A DNA stretch of 35,615 nucleotides, from positions 1 through 35,615 of the forward strand of contig DATCVR010000223.1 of the NCBI GenBank assembly GCA_036566745.1, given 5' to 3'. A program made the translations under genes and the position numbers. This document shows, in pieces, positions 11,923-19,525 of the stretch. The notes below the pieces were generated by a model. That model searched no databases. It worked only from the letters and a program-made list of their open reading frames with translations, and was not told where the DNA came from. Positions within the stretch are counted from its first letter, which is position 1; the number at the start of each line of letters is the position of its first letter. Source of the stretch: DATCVR01 sp036566745. GTDB lineage: Bacteria > Actinomycetota > Actinomycetes > Jiangellales > Jiangellaceae.

Positions 11923-14028
11923 ATGGCGACCGACCTCCGCACTATCGATCTGGCCAAGGTCCGCAACATCGGGATCATGGCCCACATCGACGCGGGCAAG
12001 ACCACCACCACCGAGCGGATCCTCTTCTACACCGGTATCAACTACAAGATCGGTGAGGTCCACGACGGCGCGGCCACGATGGACTGGATGGAGCAGGAGC
12101 AGGAGCGTGGTATCACCATCACCTCCGCGGCCACCACCTGCGAGTGGGACGGCCACACCATCAACATCATCGACACGCCCGGCCACGTCGACTTCACCGT
12201 CGAGGTCGAGCGTTCACTGCGTGTCCTCGACGGCGCAGTGGCGGTCTTCGACGGCGTCGCCGGCGTCGAGCCCCAGTCCGAGACCGTGTGGCACCAGGCG
12301 AACAAGTACGGCGTGCCCCGCATCTGCTTCATCAACAAGCTCGACCGCACGGGCGCGGAGTTCCACCGCTGCGTCGACATGATCGTCACGCGGCTCCACG
12401 CCACCCCGCTGGTGCTCCAGCTGCCCATCGGTGCCGAGGCGGACTTCCGCGGCCTGGTCGACCTCGTCGACATGAAGGCGCTCATCTGGCCCGAGGAAGC
12501 AGCCAAGGGCGAGATGTACGACACCGTCGACATCCCCGACACCCACCTCGAGGCCGCGGCCGAGTGGCGCGACAAGCTGATCGAGACGATCTCCGAGAAC
12601 GACGACGCGATGATGGAGTTCTACCTCGAGGGCAAGGAGCCCTCGCGTGACGAGCTCATCGCCGCGATCCGTCGGGCCACCATCGCGGGCAAGATCAACC
12701 CGGTGCTGACCGGCTCGGCGTTCAAGAACAAGGGCGTGCAGCCCATGCTCGACGCCGTGACCCGTTACCTCCCGTCGCCGCTCGACGTCGAGGCCATCGA
12801 GGGCCACGCGGTCGGCAACGAGGACGAGGTCGTCACCCGCGAGCCCGACGAGGAAGCTCCGCTGTCCTCGCTGGCGTTCAAGATCATGGCAGACCCCCAC
12901 CTCGGCAAGCTGACGTTCGTCCGCATCTACTCCGGCGTGCTCACCACAGGCTCCCAGGTGCTCAACAGCACCAAGGGCAACAAGGAGCGCATCGGCAAGA
13001 TCTACCGGATGCACGCGAACAAGCGCGAGGAGATCGACCGCGCGGGTGCCGGCCAGATCGTCGCCGTGATGGGTCTGAAGAACACCACCACGGGCGACAC
13101 CCTGGCCGACTCTGCGAAGCCGGTCATCCTCGAGTCGATGAGCTTCCCGGCGCCGGTGATCCACGTCGCCATCGAGCCGAAGACCAAGGCCGACCAGGAG
13201 AAGCTCGGCACGGCCATCCAGCGGCTGGCCGAGGAGGACCCGACCTTCCAGGTCCGGACCGACGAGGACACCGGCCAGACCATCATCGCCGGCATGGGTG
13301 AGCTCCACCTCGAGGTGCTCGTCGACCGGATGAAGCGCGAGTTCCGCGTCGAGGCCAACGTCGGCAAGCCGCAGGTCGCCTACCGCGAGACCATCCGCCG
13401 CAAGGTCGAGAAGGTCGACTACACCCACAAGAAGCAGACCGGTGGGTCGGGCCAGTTCGCCAAGGTCATCATCGACATCGAGCCCACTGGTGGCGAAGGC
13501 GACGGCGGCTACGAGTTCGTCAACGCGGTCACCGGTGGTCGCATCCCGCGGGAGTACATCCCCTCGGTCGACGCCGGTTGCCAGGAGGCGATGGAGTTCG
13601 GTGTCGTCGCGGGTTACCCGCTGGTCGACGTCAAGGTGACGCTGCGTGACGGCGCCTACCACGACGTCGACTCCTCGGAGCTCGCGTTCAAGATCGCCGG
13701 TTCGATGGCGTTCAAGGAGGCTGCCCGCCGCGCCGACCCGGTGCTGCTGGAGCCGATCTTCGCCGTCGAGGTGAGCACGCCCGAGGACTACATGGGCGAT
13801 GTCATCGGCGACCTCAACTCTCGCCGTGGCCAGATCCAGGCCATGGAGGAGCGAGTCGGCCAGCGCATCGTCAAGGCGCTGGTCCCGCTGTCGGAGATGT
13901 TCGGCTACGTCGGTGACCTCCGCAGCAAGACCCAGGGACGGGCGAGTTACTCGATGCAGTTCGACTCCTACGACGAGGTTCCCCGGAACGTCGCCGAGGA
14001 GATCATCAAGAAGGTCCGGGGCGAGTAG
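11923..14028 (+). CDS. fusA: Elongation factor G
   Basis: EF-G (701 residues) is the GTPase that drives tRNA-mRNA translocation and, with RRF, ribosome recycling. G1 is AHIDAGKTT (residues 20-28), followed by the switch-I region 'EQERGITITSAATT', G3 DTPGHVDF and G4 NKLD. Domains II-V follow, including 'GMGELHLEVLVDRM' in domain III and 'GGSGQFAKV' in domain IV. Length is normal. The ribosome site (AGGGAAG around 11906-11912) is weak and about 10 bases from the ATG. The gene end is unusual: the TAG stop at 14026-14028 lies in the loop of a perfect 9-bp hairpin. Confidence 0.98.
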   Translation: MATDLRTIDLAKVRNIGIMAHIDAGKTTTTERILFYTGINYKIGEVHDGAATMDWMEQEQERGITITSAATTCEWDGHTINIIDTPGHVDFTVEVERSLRVLDGAVAVFDGVAGVEPQSETVWHQANKYGVPRICFINKLDRTGAEFHRCVDMIVTRLHATPLVLQLPIGAEADFRGLVDLVDMKALIWPEEAAKGEMYDTVDIPDTHLEAAAEWRDKLIETISENDDAMMEFYLEGKEPSRDELIAAIRRATIAGKINPVLTGSAFKNKGVQPMLDAVTRYLPSPLDVEAIEGHAVGNEDEVVTREPDEEAPLSSLAFKIMADPHLGKLTFVRIYSGVLTTGSQVLNSTKGNKERIGKIYRMHANKREEIDRAGAGQIVAVMGLKNTTTGDTLADSAKPVILESMSFPAPVIHVAIEPKTKADQEKLGTAIQRLAEEDPTFQVRTDEDTGQTIIAGMGELHLEVLVDRMKREFRVEANVGKPQVAYRETIRRKVEKVDYTHKKQTGGSGQFAKVIIDIEPTGGEGDGGYEFVNAVTGGRIPREYIPSVDAGCQEAMEFGVVAGYPLVDVKVTLRDGAYHDVDSSELAFKIAGSMAFKEAARRADPVLLEPIFAVEVSTPEDYMGDVIGDLNSRRGQIQAMEERVGQRIVKALVPLSEMFGYVGDLRSKTQGRASYSMQFDSYDEVPRNVAEEIIKKVRGE

Positions 14029-14054
14029 TCGCCCCGGGGCCTTCGCCCGGCCCC
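14016..14054 (+). promoter_or_regulatory. Overlapping alternative hairpins across the fusA stop
   Basis: Stem A pairs 14016-14024 (CCGGGGCGA) with 14029-14037 (TCGCCCCGG): 9 bp, loop GTAG holding the fusA stop codon. Stem B pairs GGGGCC 14036-14041 with GGCCCC 14049-14054 around a 7-base loop. They share 14036-14037, so full forms of both cannot coexist. This could be attenuation or differential fusA/tuf expression; function is inferred. Confidence 0.45.
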
Positions 14055-14087
14055 AAGAAGTACCCGACCAGAAAACAGCCGAGCACA

Positions 14088-14099
14088 CCGAATATTCGG
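14088..14099. promoter_or_regulatory. AT-rich perfect palindrome upstream of tuf
   Basis: CCGAATATTCGG is a perfect 12-bp palindrome about 40 bases before the tuf start, unusually AT-rich for this segment. It could be an operator or part of a tuf-specific promoter; I see no clear -35 partner. Confidence 0.35.
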
Positions 14100-14139
14100 A
14101 ACGACGGCACAACAGCGAGTCCTAACAGGAGGACCCACA

Positions 14140-15336
14140 GTGGCTAAGGCGAAGTTCGAGCGGACCAAGCCGCACGTCAACATCGGCACCATCGGTCACG
14201 TCGACCATGGCAAGACCACGTTGACGGCTGCCATCACGAAGGTTCTGCACGACAAGTACCCGGACCTGAACGAGACCTTCGCTTTCGACGACATCGACAA
14301 GGCGCCGGAAGAGAAGCAGCGCGGTATCACCATCAACATCGCGCACGTCGAGTACCAGACCGAGAAGCGTCACTACGCGCACGTCGACGCTCCCGGTCAC
14401 GCCGACTACATCAAGAACATGATCACCGGTGCGGCCCAGATGGACGGCGCGATTCTCGTCGTGGCGGCCACCGACGGCCCGATGCCGCAGACCAAGGAGC
14501 ACGTGCTCCTGGCCCGTCAGGTCGGCGTGCCCTACATCCTGGTCGCGCTGAACAAGGCCGACATGGTCGACGACGAGGAGATCCTCGAGCTCGTCGAGCT
14601 CGAGGTCCGCGAGCTGCTCTCGGAGTACGAGTTCCCCGGCGACGACGTCCCGGTGATCCGTACCTCCGGCCTCAAGGCGCTCGAGGGCGACCCCCAGTGG
14701 GTCAAGTCGGTCGAGGACCTCATGGAGGCCGTCGACGAGAGCGTGCCGGACCCGGTGCGCGACTCCGAGAAGCCCTTCCTCATGCCGATCGAGGACGTCT
14801 TCACGATCACCGGTCGTGGCACGGTCGTCACCGGTCGCGTCGAGCGCGGTGTGCTCAACGTGAACGAGGAGGTCGAGCTGGTCGGTATCCGTCCCGGCCT
14901 GGCCCAGAAGTCCACCGTCACCGGCGTCGAGATGTTCCGCAAGCTGCTCGACGAGGCCCGCGCGGGTGAGAACGTCGGCCTGCTGCTGCGTGGTACGAAG
15001 AAGGAAGACGTCGAGCGCGGCATGGTCGTCGTCAAGCCCGGCACCACCACGCCGCACACCGACTTCGAGGCGCAGGTCTACATCCTGTCCAAGGACGAGG
15101 GTGGCCGGCACACGCCGTTCTTCAACAACTACCGTCCGCAGTTCTACTTCCGGACCACGGACGTCACCGGCGTCGTCACGCTGCCCGAGGGCACCGAGAT
15201 GGTCATGCCGGGCGACAACACCACCATGTCCGTCGAGCTGATCCAGCCCGTCGCCATGGAGGAGCAGCTCAAGTTCGCGATCCGTGAGGGCGGCCGGACC
15301 GTCGGCGCGGGTCACGTCACGAAGATCCTCAAGTAA
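14140..15336 (+). CDS. tuf: Elongation factor Tu
   Basis: EF-Tu (398 residues) delivers aminoacyl-tRNA to the ribosomal A site as a GTP complex. The GTG start has an ideal AGGAGGA ribosome site (14127-14133), in keeping with very high expression. G1 is GHVDHGKT (residues 19-26); the switch-I motif is in 'EEKQRGITINIAHVEY', G3 is DAPGHADY and G4 is NKAD. Domains 2 and 3 are intact up to 'REGGRTVGAGHVTKILK'. It is the only tuf copy in the window and is last in the str operon, separated from fusA by 111 bases that hold hairpins and a palindrome. Confidence 0.98.
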   Translation: MAKAKFERTKPHVNIGTIGHVDHGKTTLTAAITKVLHDKYPDLNETFAFDDIDKAPEEKQRGITINIAHVEYQTEKRHYAHVDAPGHADYIKNMITGAAQMDGAILVVAATDGPMPQTKEHVLLARQVGVPYILVALNKADMVDDEEILELVELEVRELLSEYEFPGDDVPVIRTSGLKALEGDPQWVKSVEDLMEAVDESVPDPVRDSEKPFLMPIEDVFTITGRGTVVTGRVERGVLNVNEEVELVGIRPGLAQKSTVTGVEMFRKLLDEARAGENVGLLLRGTKKEDVERGMVVVKPGTTTPHTDFEAQVYILSKDEGGRHTPFFNNYRPQFYFRTTDVTGVVTLPEGTEMVMPGDNTTMSVELIQPVAMEEQLKFAIREGGRTVGAGHVTKILK

Positions 15337-15350
15337 GTCTCACCACGCCG

Positions 15351-15384
15351 GGTGGGGCCGGCCACGAGAGTGACCGGCCCCATC
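15351..15384 (+). terminator. str-operon terminator after tuf
   Basis: TGGGGCCGG (15353-15361) pairs with CCGGCCCCA (15374-15382); two further outer pairs (15351-15352 with 15383-15384) and an inner CAC/GTG with a GAGA loop extend the stem. It begins 14 bases after the tuf stop. No T-run follows. Confidence 0.75.
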
Positions 15385-15404
15385 TGCGTGTGTGACGACC
15401 TGAA

Positions 15405-15436
15405 TTGGCCAGGGGTCAGCCTCCTCTGGCATACTG
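15405..15436 (+). promoter_or_regulatory. Possible S10-operon promoter
   Basis: TTGGCC (15405-15410) and CATACT (15431-15436) resemble -35 and -10 boxes but are 20 bases apart, longer than ideal. The position, just past the tuf terminator and about 240 bases before rpsJ, fits an S10-operon promoter. Confidence 0.35.
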
Positions 15437-15589
15437 TTCAGGTTGCTCGGCGGAGGCCGTCGCATGCGAGGGTGTGAAGACATTCTCGCTGGACGCGGAG
15501 ACCTCCTCGGAACGGCCATGTCGGCCGGTCCGCCCGACATCCCCGCAATCCGATGTGTGTCGTACTGCGCCGTGCTGCGTCGCAGAGCG

Positions 15590-15613
15590 CGACACGCCCG
15601 ACCGCGGGGGTCG
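15590..15613 (+). repeat. Leader hairpin element, copy 2 (rpsJ leader)
   Basis: Identical over 24 bases to 10912-10935 in the rpsL leader. Here one more base matches the fold, so CCGACC (15598-15603) pairs with GGTCGG (15609-15614) around the 5-base loop GCGGG. It ends 65 bases before the rpsJ ATG. Confidence 0.7.
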
Positions 15614-15678
15614 GAGCGAGTGACCACTGACCAGTATTCGGTTCGCTAGCGGTACGAAGAGAAGGACGACAAGCAGCC

Positions 15679-15987
15679 ATGGCGGGACAGAAGATCCGCA
15701 TCCGGCTCAAGGCCTACGACCACGAGGTCATCGACACGTCGGCGCGCAAGATCGTCGACACGGTGACGCGTACTGGTGCGCAGGTCGCGGGCCCGGTGCC
15801 GCTGCCGACCGAGAAGAACGTGTATTGCGTCATCCGTTCGCCGCACAAGTACAAGGACAGCCGCGAGCACTTCGAGATGCGCACACACAAGCGGCTCATC
15901 GACATCATCGACCCCACGCCGAAGACCGTCGACTCGCTCATGCGGCTCGACCTTCCGGCCGGTGTCGACATCGAGATCAAGCTCTGA
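15679..15987 (+). CDS. rpsJ: 30S ribosomal protein S10
   Basis: S10 (102 residues) is a 30S head protein and, with NusB, a subunit of the antitermination complex. It is full length from MAGQKIRIRLKAYDHEVID through 'PLPTEKNVYCVIRSPHKYKDSREHFEMRTHKRLIDI' (in pieces) to 'LPAGVDIEIKL'. The purine-rich AGAAGGA at about 15659-15665 is about 13 bases from the ATG, rather far, but the N-terminus is invariant in the family. It heads the 11-gene S10 operon that runs to rpsQ with very short gaps. Confidence 0.98.
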   Translation: MAGQKIRIRLKAYDHEVIDTSARKIVDTVTRTGAQVAGPVPLPTEKNVYCVIRSPHKYKDSREHFEMRTHKRLIDIIDPTPKTVDSLMRLDLPAGVDIEIKL

Positions 15988-16001
15988 GGGACGCGCCAGC
16001 G

Positions 16002-16676
16002 ATGAGTACACAGACATCCGTGGCCGACAGTGCTGTGAGAAAGGGCCTGCTCGGCGAGAAGCTCGGCATGACCCAGGTGTGGGACGAGAACAGCCAGATC
16101 GTCCCGGTCACCGTGGTCAAGGCCGGGCCGTGCGTCGTCACGCAGGTCCGCACGCCTGAGACCGACGGCTACGACGCCGTCCAGATCGCCTTCGGCGCGC
16201 CCAACCCGCGCAGGGTCACCAAGCCCGCCCAGGGCCACTTCGACAAGGCCGGCGTCACGCCGCGCCGCCACGTCGTCGAGCTGCGTACAGCCGACGCGTC
16301 GGAGTACACCCTGGGCCAGGAGCTGACCGTCGAGGTGTTCGAGGCCGGCCAGGAGGTCGACGTCACGGGCACCACCAAGGGCAAGGGCTTCGCCGGCGTC
16401 ATGAAGCGGCACGGCTTCCACGGTCTTCGCGCCTCGCACGGTGTGCAGCGCAAGCACCGCTCGCCCGGCTCCATCGGTGGCTGCGCCACCCCGGGCCGGG
16501 TCTTCAAGGGCCTGCGCATGGCCGGTCGCATGGGCGGCGAGCGCGTGACCACCCAGAACATCACGGTCCACGCCGTCGACGCCGAGAAGGGGCTGCTGCT
16601 CCTGAAGGGCGCCGTCCCGGGACCCAACGGCGGGCTCGTGTTCGTCCGCAACGCCGCGAAGGGGGCTGCCAAGTGA
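16002..16676 (+). CDS. rplC: 50S ribosomal protein L3
   Basis: L3 (224 residues) is an early 50S assembly protein whose loop reaches the peptidyl transferase centre. I chose the ATG at 16002 because the stretch upstream in the same frame is rpsJ in another frame, and GAGGGA (15986-15991) lies 10 bases before it. Family signatures are 'GLLGEKLGMTQVWDE', 'GTTKGKGFAGVMKRHGF' and the central-loop motif 'SIGGCATPGRVFKGLRMAGRMGG' (given here as overlapping parts). Its stop overlaps the rplD start by 4 bases. Confidence 0.98.
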   Translation: MSTQTSVADSAVRKGLLGEKLGMTQVWDENSQIVPVTVVKAGPCVVTQVRTPETDGYDAVQIAFGAPNPRRVTKPAQGHFDKAGVTPRRHVVELRTADASEYTLGQELTVEVFEAGQEVDVTGTTKGKGFAGVMKRHGFHGLRASHGVQRKHRSPGSIGGCATPGRVFKGLRMAGRMGGERVTTQNITVHAVDAEKGLLLLKGAVPGPNGGLVFVRNAAKGAAK

Positions 16677-17650
16677 GCACCGTCTCCGTTCTCGACGTCA
16701 GCGGGAAGAAGGCCGGCACCGTCGACCTCCCCGCCGAGGTCTTCGACGTCCAGGTCAACGTGCCGCTGATCCACCAGGTCGTGGTGGCCCAGCTCGCGGC
16801 TGCCCGTCAGGGCACCCACGCCACCAAGACGCGTGGCGAGGTCCGCGGCGGCGGCGCCAAGCCGTACCGCCAGAAGGGCACCGGCCGGGCTCGCCAGGGC
16901 TCTACCCGCTCGCCGCAGTTCGCCGGCGGTGGCGTGGTGCACGGTCCCACCCCGCGTGACTACGCCCAGCGCACGCCCAAGAAGATGAAGGCCGCTGCCC
17001 TGCGCGGCGCCCTCTCCGATCGGGCGCGCCACGAGCGGGTCCACGTGGTCGCGAGCTTCGTCGACGGCCAGGAGCCCTCGACCAAGACTGCGCTGGCCAC
17101 GCTGGCCAAGCTCACCGAGCGGGCCAACGTCCTGGTCGTGTTCGAGCGCGGCGACGACCTCACGGTGAAGAGCCTTCGCAACGCGCCGCAGGTGCACCTG
17201 ATCCTCGCCGACCAGCTCAACACCTACGACGTGCTCTGCGCCGACGACATCGTCTTCACGCAGGCGGCGCTCGAGGCCTTCCTGGCCGGCGCGCCGAAGG
17301 GCAAGGCCGTCAAGGCCGTCGCCACCGAGTCCGAGGCGGCCGCCGAGGCCGTTCCGGCTGCCAAGCCCGCCAAGAAGGCTCCGGCGAAGAAGGCGGCTCC
17401 GGTCGCCCTCGCCGCGGTCGAGGCCGAGTTCGGCCCCGACTCCGCCGAGCCGCTCGAGGACGGCAGCGCTCCCGAGGGCTTCGAGATCAAGGGCAACAAG
17501 GACTCGATGAAGTACCACCTTCCCGGTGGCCGGTGGTACGACGCCACCGTCGCCGAGGTGTGGTTCCGCACCGAGGACGCGGCCAAGGCGTCCGGCTTCA
17601 TCAAGGCCGGCACGTCAGCCAAGAAGGCCGATGAGGAGGCCGACCAGTGA
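16673..17650 (+). CDS. rplD: 50S ribosomal protein L4 with an extra C-terminal 'sunset'-like domain
   Basis: L4 lines the polypeptide exit tunnel and is a primary 23S rRNA binder. Residues 1-206 are a complete L4, including the tunnel loop 'YRQKGTGRARQGSTRSPQF' and C-terminal 'DVLCADDIVFTQAALEAF'. At 325 residues it is over 100 residues longer than normal L4 (about 205-220). After the core come an Ala/Lys/Pro-rich linker (about 207-251) and a compact domain (about 252-311) with 'EGFEIKGNKDS', 'KYHLPGG' and 'YDATVAEVWFRT'. The same domain ends L17 in this window. The reading frame is intact and the stop overlaps rplW by 4 bases, so this is a fusion, not a frameshift. GTG start overlapping the rplC stop. 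Confidence 0.96.
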   Translation: MSTVSVLDVSGKKAGTVDLPAEVFDVQVNVPLIHQVVVAQLAAARQGTHATKTRGEVRGGGAKPYRQKGTGRARQGSTRSPQFAGGGVVHGPTPRDYAQRTPKKMKAAALRGALSDRARHERVHVVASFVDGQEPSTKTALATLAKLTERANVLVVFERGDDLTVKSLRNAPQVHLILADQLNTYDVLCADDIVFTQAALEAFLAGAPKGKAVKAVATESEAAAEAVPAAKPAKKAPAKKAAPVALAAVEAEFGPDSAEPLEDGSAPEGFEIKGNKDSMKYHLPGGRWYDATVAEVWFRTEDAAKASGFIKAGTSAKKADEEADQ

Positions 17651-17952
17651 GCAAGGCGCACAAGGACCACCGCGACATCCTGCTCGCGCCGGTCGTCTCC
17701 GAGAAGAGCTACGGCCTGCTCGACGAGAACAAGTACACCTTCGTCGTCGCCCCCGACGCCAACAAGACCGAGATCAAGATCGCGGTCGAGAAGGTGTTCA
17801 ACGTCAAGGTCATCGGTGTCAACACACTCAACCGTGAGGGCAAGCGTCGCCGCACCCGCTTCGGCGTGGGAAAGCGACCCGACACCAAGCGGGCGATCGT
17901 GAGCATCGCCGAGGGTCAGCGCATTGACATCTTCTCCGGTCCGGTCGGCTGA
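17647..17952 (+). CDS. rplW: 50S ribosomal protein L23
   Basis: L23 (101 residues) sits at the tunnel exit and is the docking site for trigger factor and SRP. Its start 'HKDHRDILLAPVVSEKSYGLLDENKYTFVV' (in pieces) and the rRNA-binding 'REGKRRRTRFGVGKRPDTKRAIV' region are typical; the VSEKS segment near the N-terminus includes the trigger-factor contact Glu. The GTG start overlaps the rplD TGA. Length is normal. Confidence 0.97.
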   Translation: MSKAHKDHRDILLAPVVSEKSYGLLDENKYTFVVAPDANKTEIKIAVEKVFNVKVIGVNTLNREGKRRRTRFGVGKRPDTKRAIVSIAEGQRIDIFSGPVG

Positions 17953-17987
17953 GCCGCGGATCAGGACACGAGTTATCGAGGTCTCGA

Positions 17988-18824
17988 ATGGGAATCCGTA
18001 AGTACAAGCCGACGACACCGGGCCGTCGTGGCTCCAGCGTCGCCGACTTCGTCGAGGTCACCCGGTCGGAGCCGGAGAAGTCGCTGGTGCGACCGCTGCC
18101 CAAGAAGGGCGGCCGCAACAACTCCGGCCGGATCACCACCCGTCACCAGGGCGGCGGTCACAAGCGTCAGTACCGTGTGATCGACTTCCGGCGCGCCGAC
18201 AAGGACGGCGTGCCCGCGAAGGTCGCTCACATCGAGTACGACCCCAACCGCACCTCCCGCATCGCGCTGCTCCACTACGCCGATGGCGAGAAGCGCTACA
18301 TCCTGGCCCCCAACCGGCTGGCGCAGGGCGCCACGGTCGAGGCCGGGTCCAGCGCCGACATCAAGCCGGGCAACAACCTGCCGCTGCGCAACATCCCGGT
18401 CGGTACGGTCATCCACGCGATCGAGCTCCGGCCCGGTGGCGGCGCGAAGATCGCCCGGTCGGCCGGCGCGAAGGTCCAGCTGGTCGCCAAGGAAGGCACG
18501 TGGGCCCAGCTCCGCATGCCCTCCGGTGAGATCCGCAACGTCGACGTCCGGTGCCGCGCCACGATCGGCGAGGTCGGCAATGCCGAGCAGTCGAACATCA
18601 ACTGGGGCAAGGCCGGCCGGATGCGCTGGAAGGGCAAGCGCCCCACCGTCCGCGGTGTCGCCATGAACCCGGTCGACCACCCGCACGGTGGTGGTGAGGG
18701 CAAGACCTCCGGTGGTCGCCACCCGGTCAACCCCAAGGGTCGCCCCGAGGGCCGCACCCGCCAGAAGAACAAGCCCAGCGACCGCCAGATCGTCCGCCGC
18801 CGCAAGACCGGCAAGAAGCGCTGA
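17988..18824 (+). CDS. rplB: 50S ribosomal protein L2
   Basis: L2 (278 residues) is an RNA-binding protein near the peptidyl transferase centre and the intersubunit bridge B7b. It starts MGIRKYKPTTPGRRGSSVAD and contains 'GGRNNSGRITTRHQGGGHKR' and the signature 'RGVAMNPVDHPHGGGEGKTS', which carries the conserved His (E. coli His229) linked to peptidyl transferase activity. The C-terminus is basic. It is separated from rplW by 35 bases with a CGAGG site at 17978-17982. Confidence 0.98.
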   Translation: MGIRKYKPTTPGRRGSSVADFVEVTRSEPEKSLVRPLPKKGGRNNSGRITTRHQGGGHKRQYRVIDFRRADKDGVPAKVAHIEYDPNRTSRIALLHYADGEKRYILAPNRLAQGATVEAGSSADIKPGNNLPLRNIPVGTVIHAIELRPGGGAKIARSAGAKVQLVAKEGTWAQLRMPSGEIRNVDVRCRATIGEVGNAEQSNINWGKAGRMRWKGKRPTVRGVAMNPVDHPHGGGEGKTSGGRHPVNPKGRPEGRTRQKNKPSDRQIVRRRKTGKKR

Positions 18825-18841
18825 GTCGGGAGTCAGAAGAG

Positions 18842-19123
18842 ATGCCGCGCAGCCTGAAGAAGGGCCCCTTCGTCGATGAGCACCTGGCCAAGAAGGTCGA
18901 GGCGCAGAACGACAAGGGTACGAAGAACGTCATCAAGACCTGGTCTCGCCGCTCGATGATCGTCCCGGACATGATCGGTCACACGATCGCCGTCCACGAC
19001 GGTCGCAAGCACGTGCCGGTGTTCGTGACCGAGGCGATGATCGGGCACAAGCTCGGCGAGTTCGCCCCGACGCGGACGTTCAAGGGTCACGAGAAGGACG
19101 ACCGCCGCGCCCGTCGCCGGTGA
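18842..19123 (+). CDS. rpsS: 30S ribosomal protein S19
   Basis: S19 (93 residues) works in the 30S head with S13 and contacts the A-site tRNA side. It has the family start MPRSLKKGPFVDEHL, the core 'TWSRRSMIVPDMIGHTIAVH' and 'GHKLGEFAPTRTFKGH'. The 17-base gap after rplB carries a GGGAG-type site. Length is normal. Confidence 0.98.
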   Translation: MPRSLKKGPFVDEHLAKKVEAQNDKGTKNVIKTWSRRSMIVPDMIGHTIAVHDGRKHVPVFVTEAMIGHKLGEFAPTRTFKGHEKDDRRARRR

Positions 19124-19153
19124 CGTCCACCACAAGGAACTAAGGGAGTAACG

Positions 19154-19525
19154 ATGGAAGCCAGGGCCCAGGCGCGGTTCGTCCGCGTCACGCCCACCAA
19201 GGCGCGCCGTGTGGTGGACCTCATCCGTGGCATGAACGCCGAGGAGGCCGCCGCACTGCTGCGGTTCGCCCCCCAGGCGGCTGCCGAGCCGGTGCGCAAG
19301 GTGCTCGAGAGCGCCATGGCCAACGCCGACGACCTCGACGGTACGCCGCGTGAGTCGCTCGTCGTGGCCGAGGCCTACGTCGACGAAGGTCCGACGATGA
19401 AGCGGTTCCGGCCGCGTGCCCAGGGGCGCGCGTACCGCATCCGCAAGCGGACCAGCCACATCACCGTGGTCGTCGATCAGAAGCAGCCGGCTGCTGCCGG
19501 TTCGTCGAAGGGAGGGACCCGCTAG
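19154..19525 (+). CDS. rplV: 50S ribosomal protein L22
   Basis: L22 (123 residues) spans the 50S exit tunnel with its long beta-hairpin. 'RFVRVTPTKARRVVDLIRG' at the N-terminus and 'GPTMKRFRPRAQGRAYRIRK' in the hairpin are both intact, so no macrolide-resistance deletion is visible. A GGGAG site precedes the ATG. The TAG stop shares its G with the GTG of rpsC. Confidence 0.97.
   Translation: MEARAQARFVRVTPTKARRVVDLIRGMNAEEAAALLRFAPQAAAEPVRKVLESAMANADDLDGTPRESLVVAEAYVDEGPTMKRFRPRAQGRAYRIRKRTSHITVVVDQKQPAAAGSSKGGTR

Larger units (their letters stand above)
15337..15678. other. tuf-rpsJ intergenic region (S10 operon leader)
   Basis: This 342-base gap holds the tuf terminator, a possible weak promoter (15405-15436) and a long rpsJ leader with the 24-base hairpin element at 15590-15613. 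I see no gene in it. A long leader before rpsJ is where L4-mediated control acts in enterobacteria, but I cannot recognise that particular structure here. Confidence 0.55.

Noticed and set aside
12214..14112. A 632-codon minus-strand frame opposite fusA
   Set aside because: Antisense shadow of EF-G with no ribosome site or recognisable domain.
17291..17425. A frameshift or assembly error creating the L4 extension
   Set aside because: The frame is continuous, codon use keeps G/C at third positions, the stop overlaps rplW in the usual 4-base way, and L17 carries a matching domain.
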